Source of the DNA: Cordylochernes scorpioides
Taxonomy: Eukaryota; Arthropoda; Arachnida; Pseudoscorpiones; Chernetidae
DNA length: 64,000 nucleotides
Assembly: GCA_030710605.1 (NCBI GenBank)
Contig: CP092865.1
Location: 31,528,190-31,592,189, forward strand
Direction of reading: 5' to 3'
The position numbers were made by a program, and so were the translations under genes. The notes beneath the pieces were generated by a model. It worked only from the letters and a program-made list of their open reading frames with translations. It ran no database searches and was not told the origin of the DNA. Position 1 is the stretch's first letter. Each line of letters begins with the position of its first letter. Shown here one piece after another: positions 56,929 to 64,000 of this stretch.

Positions 56929-57246
56929 ATATATACAGTTATCAGCGTCATAATCAATTCTTTCTTAATCAATTCTGTCACAGTTTGCTTTGTGAATGGA
57001 ATAAATACCCAAATATGGCCATTTCTCATAACCATCGGTGGTTCAGTGGTAGAATGCTCGCCTGCCACGCGGGCGGCCCAGGTTCGATTCCCGGCCGATG
57101 TATTTTTTTTTTTACAATTTTAAAACTCATTTATATATTATACAAGAATGACATCCACGGCGCCAATTTATAATTGTAACGAATAGTATTTGAATAAAAG
57201 CATTTAATCGGGTAAACCCCGGGCGTTGCGCGGGTCATTCGCCTAG
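56929..57246 (+). mobile_element. Helitron, non-autonomous, about 318 bp, carrying tRNA-Gly
   Basis: The 5' part ATATATACAGTTATCAGCGT matches the starts of 29827 and 39131 (TC decayed). The 3' part GCGCCAATTTATAATTG, hairpin CGGGCGTTGCGCGG and GTCATTCGCCTAG (CTAG 57243-57246), then T, matches the same family. It lacks the TTAA MITE of the other two and instead holds the tRNA sequence. Confidence 0.75.
57032..57102 (+). tRNA. tRNA-Gly(GCC), near-intact, inside a Helitron
   Basis: The 71 nt fold as a cloverleaf. Acceptor CCATCGG/CCGATGT pairs 6 of 7, with position 1 C against 72 T. D arm GTTC/GAAT. Anticodon stem CTCGC/GCGGG with loop CTGCCAC, anticodon GCC at 57064-57066. T arm CCAGG/CCCGG with loop TTCGATT has one A-C mismatch where functional genes read CCCGG. 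Discriminator A at 57102. A box TGGTTCAGTGGTAGA and B box GGTTCGATTCC look intact. A run of 11 T starts at 57103, a pol III terminator. The two defects and the Helitron setting point to a captured, recently decaying tRNA gene; transcription is still plausible. Confidence 0.75.
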
Positions 57247-57576
57247 TAAGCATAATAAAAGGAAGAAATATATTCCTCGGAATAGCTTCAAATATTTCTC
57301 AGTTTGCATACATATAAGCACCACTTTTATTACCTACATATTTGAATATAAGAATGCATTTTCCAATACTCAACAGCAAACAAATCACAAATCGACCTTT
57401 CCATTTGGTGATTGTCTCTAAGTCTCGATTCAGCACAGAATACGAAAAAGGTACCGCCACTTTATTTACACTTACTGACTAAGTTACAATGTTAAAAAAA
57501 AATCGAATGATCTCTATACATATATCTCCAATTCACATTCGTACTATTTTTTTTCACATTTTTTCGTTTTCTCGCG
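57247..57576. other. Unassigned AT-rich DNA
   Basis: Nothing recognised. Confidence 0.35.
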
Positions 57577-57760
57577 CACTTTCGGCCTTAACTACCCGTT
57601 TCATGATTTTTCAGGATGCCTGAATGACCATTGGGTATTTGGCCAATTCTAGAATAATTGAAAATCAACGAATAGTTTATATTTATTCTGATATGTAGCG
57701 CAAGCCATCAGCAACTTTCAGTTGCACGATAAAAAGATGCCTTTTTCTTAATTTATTCAC
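57577..57760 (-). repeat. Hammerhead repeat unit lacking the ribozyme
   Basis: GGCCTTAACTACCCGTTTCA, TTTTTCAGGATGCC, AATGACCATTGGGTATTTGG, CCAATTCTAGAATAATTG and the TCAGTTGCACGAT module are the reverse of 36911-37180. About 95 bp (37033-37127, which holds the ribozyme) are absent at 57630-57634. Confidence 0.65.
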
Positions 57761-58440
57761 CTGATCCCAGTACAATTTCACATTTGTACAATTTTATCAC
57801 ATATATCTTCGTAAAATGCTGTCTTTCTTCATATGTTTTCAGGCTGTTGACCGTAGCTGTGAACAGGATGTGACACGGGTCATTCACTCTGTAAGATCAC
57901 CATCTGAAAGTTTTCAGATAAGTTCCTGAGTGCCATTCCTGATGTCATCAATTCCCCGGCAATTTCTATCAATTTCTAACGAGATTGGTTCCCCACGCCG
58001 CATTTTCCCTCTACGTGATCTATCTTCTATGTCTCCACAATTTCCCCTTCGCTTTTATCATTTTTTGAAAGGCCCCTGAGGAATTTCGATTTCAATCAGT
58101 CATTTATTCTATAAAATTGTTTTCTTTCCTTTTTTAATGTTTATATATAATATTATATAAAATGTAACTTGTAGTATAGAAATATTGTCTAAATATTTTA
58201 GGTTCATATAATTTTAATACAAAATTTCTTCTAAAAATGTTCGTATTTATTATTACAAACAATCAGTAAGCTCACGAAAAACTTATATACATATTGGTTA
58301 TGCACATAGAGTTATAAACATATTGATTATTTACCTATGTAATTGCTCCATGTTGCTCAAGCAATAGCAAAAGCAAAACTCATTACAAAAACCAAAATAC
58401 CCCAGCCCATATGCAACCTAAACATTAATAGAGAAATAAC
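57761..58440. other. Unassigned DNA
   Basis: 57840-58080 is somewhat GC-richer; no gene recognised. Confidence 0.35.
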
Positions 58441-58480
58441 GAAAACAATTTAAAGAATCAAAACAGTATATTTTAAAGAA

Positions 58481-58690
58481 ATGAAGATAAACCCAGACAT
58501 GGCTAGATCCTACAGGAACTGCAATAACTGTCACAACACCCAACTCACTCCGGACCACATATACAGTTGCCTGGCCATCCTTGCAGCCCTCTATATGGCA
58601 GATATCAATCCAGAAGAGGACATCCATACGGATATAAGAGAAATTTTCATGATTCATGTTACAAGGCACCTTTGTTGGCCGGTATTGTGA
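58481..58690 (+). mobile_element. LINE C-terminal fragment, family C (zinc knuckle)
   Basis: A 69-residue frame includes RSYRNCNNCHNTQLTPDHIY, then SCLAILAALYMADINPEED. CNNC-x8-H-x3-C is the terminal zinc knuckle of R1/jockey-like retrotransposon proteins, and TPDHI-SC is typical. It is distinct from families A and B. No reverse transcriptase upstream. Confidence 0.65.
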
Positions 58691-59495
58691 TCAGGGTGCA
58701 CGGACCGATCTGATCTTCTCCATGGACAAGACACCACCACCATATATGTAGTGATACCATAAATCCATTCTCTATATCAATATTAAAAGAGAACATCAAG
58801 CTTCCAGGAATAAGTTTTTTTAATTCAATTCAAATCTCTAACTGCGGGCTTTAAAGCTAGAGATTTGAATTATACTTTTTTAAACCGAAACCTTTTCCTG
58901 AAAGACTGATGTTTCCCCTTAATATGTAGTGATTGCTAAGTAGTTTTCACCTGTCTGCATATAAACACCTTAGATATTAACCTAATTTCAATGTTTTGTT
59001 TTGAATGTATATTCTATATAAAAAGGCAATAACATCAATGAACTTGGCTTCAATCAATGCAGAAAGCAAGATACATCGATTTCCAAATTTGAGTTAACTA
59101 AAACTGAGGAATATTATTTTTTTAAAACTAATACCTCGTACTTGAAATAAAGAAATTTGGTATAGAAATAATGTGTTTATTCACCATGTTAAAAATATGG
59201 AGAATATTTAAATTATTTAACATATACAAAAATTTGAGACAGCATATCTTCAAGAAATATAGTTCAATAGAAAGTATAGTCAGCTCTAACAGCTATAAAA
59301 CTATCTCAACTTTTATTCCTATTAACAGGCTTTAGCAAAGGTCTTGATAAAAAATATCCTTTTCCTCTAAAGAAGCAAATTTTGCTCGGGGAGGATTGTG
59401 GGATGAGGCTGACGAACTCAAATGCGTCTCCCCCAGACATGTTCTGTTGAACTGAAGACGTGACTGTCCAATCCATTATCTGAATATATCCTTAG
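58691..59495. other. Unassigned AT-rich DNA
   Basis: A loose inverted pair at 58815-58880 (TTAATTCAATTCAAATCTCTA against TAGAGATTTGAATTATACTT) with a GC-rich turn; otherwise nothing recognised. Confidence 0.4.
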
Positions 59496-59800
59496 TCTCC
59501 AATAAACCATTGGCTAACACTGCCCTATGTGCATTATCATCTATGGAGAGAGGTGCACGCCTGTTTAAATGAAGCCAGTCTAGACGCTGAGGTACCTTAC
59601 TCTCCAATAAACCATTGGCTAACACTGCCCTATGTGCATTTTCATCTATGGAGAGAGGTGCACGCCTGTTTAAATGAAGCCAGTCTAGACCCTGAGGTAC
59701 CTTACTCTCCAATAAACCATTGGATAACACTACCCTATGTGTATTACCATCTTTGGAGAAAGATGCACGCCTGTTTATATGAAGCCAGCCCAGACTATGA
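59496..59800. repeat. 105-bp tandem repeat, about 2.9 copies
   Basis: TCTCCAATAAACCATTGG starts at 59496, 59601 and 59706. The first two units are nearly identical, the third more diverged. The period is 35 codons, and both strands stay open: minus-strand units read LDWLHLNRRAPLSID-NAHR and AVLANGLLE-K, plus-strand units HLWREVHACLNEASLD-EVP and YSPINHW. The open frames may simply follow from the repetition. No known domain recognised. Confidence 0.8.
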
Positions 59801-61519
59801 GATCCCTTCCGCCAAAATGGGATGTTCACGGCCCCAATTCAAGTGGGATCTCCTGTGAAAGCAGTATACAGGTATACATACCGTTGGTCGTCTTGCATAA
59901 AGAATACTATACTGAAATTTCGATAAACACTTTGTTTTGAAAGTCTCCTTCTAGAGACCCGTGGGAATTCATTAGAGAGCTGAGTATCTATCATTCCTTT
60001 ATGGCATTAAGAAGTCAGATGATGGTCTTCTTGGGACGTGGTGGATGTTTTTCGCTCCTGCCCTGGGTTTCTGGCGAAACAAAATTGTTTCCAAAACTAG
60101 TAGCCAAGATGTACGGTAGCAATAAAAGGCATTCGTCGACTTCGTGAGAGTGGCTTTATTCCATCTTCCAGTAACTTTCCTTTGTAAAATATCAGATAAA
60201 TGAAAACGTAAAGCGATTACGGCCGATTTCACACGGAATTCGAACTATTTTACAAAATAGCATCTATATATTAATAGAGCGAGCGCTTACAATTTACTTT
60301 TTATTTTCAGTATAGATAATCAAAATATCATTGTGATTAATAAAAAAAAAACAGAAAATATTTCCAATCAAATATACACGGATGCGCATATGTGTTACAG
60401 GCAAGACAATATCTTCCATATAGCACCAAACACTGACAATAGAGTTATATCGAAATCGATATTGTGTGTGGTGTGAATATAATTATATAAAATATCTTTA
60501 CTGATATCCATTTACTACCTTTTCTTTATATTTATAATATAATTATAATAAATTATGGTGTATCCTCTTTCACATATACTCGAATTGAAGGAAATTTCAT
60601 TTTATCTATTATAAATCATTTACAAAGGAAAAATTTCGCTTGATTAATTCCAAGCAAAATTTTCAACTTCACTTTCTCAAAATGTGTTACATAAAATAAT
60701 TATTCATTGAACCTTATTAAAATTCTTAGTAATTCGATTTTTTCATGTTTTCAATTTGACAAGCTTATTTATTTAATTTATTCCCCAATATATTCTCTGA
60801 AATTGAATGCGACACGCGAACATTAAATTTGACCAGGCTGCTAAAAAGAAATTGACTTCCTGAAAGTACGTCTTTCGATTAAGTACCAGACGACTTTATA
60901 CAAAGATGGCGGCCGTAAAATTATAGTCGTCTGCATTTTTCTCTCTAATCTATTACCTCCTCCATCAATGGCCAACTAAATACGCTCCTTTGAATGGTCC
61001 TGTAACTGACTGAAGTGAAGGCTCTATTCAGGAACAGGCAATAACTCCCGATTTCCATTAGTCGCTGCATCCAAACAGCTTGTGAGCTATGAATAATTAC
61101 AATCCACACCCAATCTCTAGAGGAACTGGCTTCAGACAAGCAATGATGTTGAAAGTATTTTCTCGCTAGTCTTCAAAGATATCTGTGAAATTCTCTCTAT
61201 TTGATTATTTCATAGAAAAGCTAAACGCATGTCCACAAACTAAGACTTAATGAAATTATAAATAAAATATAATACGTTTTCTTTTATTTAAGATTTTACT
61301 AAGAAGGGATTATAATATTATTAATAACTTAATATATGAAGTTTTATCTTAAATTATTTTTAAATATTATAGATCAGTATATTAGCATATTCTTTTCCAT
61401 TGTTATTATCTACATTTTAATCATTATCATAAATATTTTTGTTTTAAATTACTTTAGTTTATTATATTTGGAAATTTGGAAAAATTCCCATTTATATTTA
61501 GACATTAAATTGGCCTAGA
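59801..61519. other. Unassigned DNA with a YY1-like site
   Basis: No gene recognised. At 60903-60913 AAGATGGCGGC matches the classic YY1 site and sits inside a 9-bp inverted repeat (CAGACGACT 60887-60895, AGTCGTCTG 60925-60933). 60945-61139 is GC-richer with no recognised domain. Confidence 0.35.
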
Positions 61520-61720
61520 ACAGAGGTCGGCAACCTGCGGCTCGCGAGCCAAATGTGGCTCTTTGGATGTGAAGCTGTGTATAGAACTCGTATAAATAAT
61601 TAAATGAATTATGCGAGTATTATTCATTTGGCAAGAAAACAATGTGTGGCTCTTTAAAAACTTTTAAATTTTATAAATTGTAATTTTTGACACTTCCGAC
61701 TCAAAAAGCTGTAAGCCCTT
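61520..61720. mobile_element. hAT-type MITE, 201 bp, clean 8-bp target duplication
   Basis: GGCCTAGA at 61512-61519 and 61721-61728 is an exact 8-bp duplication, the hAT hallmark. The ends are CAGAGGTCGGCAACCTGCGG and a decayed inverse. The interior has GGCTCTTTGGATGTGAAGCT and TTTTTGACACTTCCGACTC, the reverse of 7010-7212. Confidence 0.8.
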
Positions 61721-62304
61721 GGCCTAGACGCTTAACCAGCTTTTTGATAAATTCTATGAATTTTTGCTGTGTGACTTTGTAACTGACAAGTTTGCAGAGA
61801 CGGTCTAAATATGGGATAGAGTTTCACTATCTATATTTTTACACCAAGTTGCAGCTTTGCAAGGTCGACGACCTTGGTTTCTTCCTTCTTGGTGTTATAC
61901 ACATTTCCCGAGCGGGTTTCCATATTCAAAGCAAACAAATAAAAGTAATTAAAAATAAATTACCTTTTAAAGGTATTGTGTTTATTTATTCGTCGTCTTC
62001 CTCTCCGTCCTCTCTCGCTCCAATAAGCAATCAAGATATATATACAATAAAATATTACAAAAGGAATGAAACTATAAAAAGGAATGATAATCTAAATAAT
62101 CTGTTTTAAATAAATATTAAATATCATAGAATATTTTGAATAAATGTAGGGCGCATTAAGATTGATGCAACAATATTGATTGGATATATCCGTCCTTTCT
62201 TTTAAAATCATCCTATATATGAATGGCTCAGTTTTATCGGGATTTTTCGGAGTGAATGTTTGACCAGCCGTTATTGTTTAAACGCACTAGTATGATTATC
62301 AACA
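61721..62304. other. Unassigned DNA
   Basis: The plus-strand frame 61792-62109 has no recognised domain. Confidence 0.35.
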
Positions 62305-62530
62305 ACAACAACAACAACAAAAAGCCTTTATTGAGGACCTCTCGTCCTATATAGGATTCGCCAGTTTACAGAGTAATGGAAGAGAAGAGAACTAAGAATA
62401 CAGAGAGAAACCTATATACCGGTATAGTAGGTATAGTATAGTATTTTCTACACTGTGACTATATACAACAGCAGCAACAAGCCTTTTACTGGAATCAAAG
62501 TCCCATACAGTATTCGTCATTTTAATCCTG
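62305..62530 (-). mobile_element. Two LINE/SINE 3' ends with CAATAAAGGC tails
   Basis: First (62305-62400): on the minus strand GGCGAATCCTATATAGGAC, hairpin AGGAC/GTCCT, CAATAAAGGC, then TTTTTGTTGTTGTTG. Second (62470-62530): ATGACGAATACTGTATGGGA and AGTAAAAGGCTTGTTGC, more decayed. They lie ~100 bp apart in the same orientation. Confidence 0.55.
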
Positions 62531-63298
62531 ACATAGATTATTTGCATATAATTATTTACATCAATTAGATTTAGTATGATCATCTGCGCTGGGGGTTTCC
62601 TTTCCTCGTGAACAAACGGAAATGCATTTGGGTTTTTTTATATTAGATTGACGCGATTTTTTAAAATTCAAATATTATTGCTTTCACATTTTTCTTATTA
62701 ATTTTTTTTTAAATGAGGATAGATAGCATGAGCCATTCATTATAATTGCCAGTCAGTCCATTTACGATCAAATAGGTTGTAGTCTATGATATACTAATTT
62801 CCTTTTTTTTTTCTTCTTATGCTGCTTTCTTACCAAGCCTCTAGATATAGGATTCGATCTGTAGGTGTTCCAGAAACTTTTACGATTCTAGGGTTCGTTC
62901 TATAAGCCTATGTACAAGATCTCCATAGTTGGAAGATATCCAATACAATTATTCCTGTCCGAAGAATTTCTACATATTTTTCTAAAACGGATATCAAAAA
63001 TTGACATATCTAACTATGGGATTCGATATGTAGATATACTCAATTTTTGATATTTTAAGATTCATTCTCAAAACCAATATACAAAAGATCCCGAAGTTAA
63101 TATATATTCAATAAAATTAGGATATTGTCCGAAAAACGCATCTGAGGTTTCTCAAAATGTTTCAATGTTTGAGAGGAGTCTTAGGACATCTGTAGATGTA
63201 ACCAAATTTTACGACTTTTCTATATAATATAATTGGGATTGTATATGCGAAGAACTTCTTTAAGATTTGATAAAGCACAATTTGGATTATAGATTATA
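62531..63298. other. Unassigned AT-rich DNA
   Basis: Nothing recognised. Confidence 0.35.
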
Positions 63299-63477
63299 AA
63301 CACAAGGTAATAACACCAAATCCGAATAAATAAGCAGTGTGTGCTGTGTAACAGCGTTGTTACCATATTCAGACAAGAGTACTGAATGATACTTTTGTCT
63401 GAAGATGGTAATAATGCTATTACCGAAACTTCACACACTGTTTATTAATTTGGATTTGATTTTATTAACTTGTGTTC
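63299..63477. repeat. Palindromic element with CTGAAGATGG hammerhead-like arms
   Basis: The left arm from 63299 (CACAAGGTAATAACACCAAA) is inverted to 63477. The right arm, plus strand, has CTGAAGA (63399-63405), helix II GGTAAT/ATTACC with loop AATGCT, then GAAAC (63425-63429). The left arm carries CTGAATA, GGTAAC/GTTACA and CAGC. Against the hammerhead core, CTGATGA has become CTGAAGA, while helix II and GAAA are intact. Confidence 0.65.
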
Positions 63478-64000
63478 TTTAAGGTTTTTTAAATAATGGA
63501 AATCAACGATTGGGAAGTTTAGCCGATAGGATTTGATGGGTCGATTACATTGGAACCTGTTCTATAGTCGGTATCTATTAGGGTATGACCTGAATATAAA
63601 CAAAATAACAATGATAAATAGAAATTAATTCTTCTTTTCATCCAATTACTTAGTTAAAAAGTATATTGATGTATATATCAAAAATGGCTTCGAGGTATCA
63701 CTACACAAAGGCCGCGATAGAAAGCAAAAATTCTAATTCCAATTGTTGCAATGGTTTGATTCCATTGTTGGCTTTCTCAGAGGGCTTCAAAACAATGAGT
63801 GTTTTTAATAACTCTTGCCTTTGTGAGCCCCGTTGTTTCGAATAAGAATAAAACAAAGCAATCAGGTAAGAAAAACATTATTAATTGGAATGAAAGTTGC
63901 TAGATATGTTTTTTGAACGTATTTTTGTGTTCATATATTGTTTTTATTATAAGGGAAATGTTAGAAAAACATATTAAAAGATCTATATATTTCATTTGTA
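63478..64000. other. Unassigned AT-rich DNA
   Basis: Nothing recognised apart from a loose inverted pair at about 63720-63790 (AGAAAGCAAAAATTC and GGCTTTCT, with CCAATTGTTGCAATGG and CCATTGTTGG). Confidence 0.35.

Noticed and set aside
1-64000. Bacterial-type operons, ribosome-binding sites or origins
   Set aside because: All recognisable elements are eukaryotic mobile DNA; no long coding runs or bacterial signals are present.

Overview
This window looks like intergenic, transposon-rich nuclear DNA from an animal. It is strongly AT-rich, has almost no long open reading frames, and every recognisable element is eukaryotic: a mariner DNA transposon, hAT- and Tc1/mariner-type miniature elements, Helitrons with A/T insertion ends, 3' ends of non-LTR retrotransposons, SINE-like copies and a tRNA-Gly sequence. 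The mariner transposase type and the small hammerhead ribozymes of the kind carried by Penelope-like elements fit an invertebrate; an arachnid or other arthropod is my guess and is not proven. No complete host protein gene was found. One GC-richer stretch with a good splice donor (55388-55593) may be a host exon, and 22370-23060 is an unexplained GC-richer block.

Layout. 1-7.8 kb: LINE scraps, two palindromes built from hammerhead-like arms (3.2-3.5 and 3.9-4.1 kb) and a hAT miniature element. 8.0-9.3 kb: a 1310-bp mariner with TA target duplication and a transposase broken by three frameshifts. 9.5-20.9 kb: two copies of a LINE 3' end, a large palindrome at 16.3-16.5 kb, and a minus-strand Helitron (19699-20517) next to another LINE end. 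21-33 kb: Helitrons at 23.1-23.8, 29.8-30.3 and 31.0-32.4 kb, a 16-bp-period array at 26.1 kb, and an almost canonical hammerhead ribozyme at 32.6 kb. 33-42 kb: further palindromes, Helitrons at 39.1 and 41.0 kb, SINE-like copies, and the best hammerhead ribozyme (37057-37098, minus). 42-52 kb: tandem duplications, a near-perfect 260-bp palindrome at 45.3 kb, a SINE with a clean 12-bp target duplication at 50.2 kb, and more hammerhead relics. 52-64 kb: a Helitron replicase scrap, the possible exon, a short Helitron carrying tRNA-Gly(GCC), a LINE zinc-knuckle end, a 105-bp tandem repeat, a second hAT miniature element and a final hammerhead-derived palindrome.

Main theme. Hammerhead ribozyme motifs recur through the window at every stage of decay: intact core, one or two mutations, and words only. 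Many of the long palindromes are two such motif-bearing arms head to head. The likeliest source is Penelope-like retroelements or small retrozyme-like derivatives that insert as tandem or inverted copies and then decay into non-coding fold-backs. A second theme is borrowing of RNA-gene parts: a Helitron holding a near-intact tRNA-Gly, a Helitron with a duplicated tRNA-like box followed by a T run, and a SINE whose last ~45 bp match the 3' end of a LINE in the same window.
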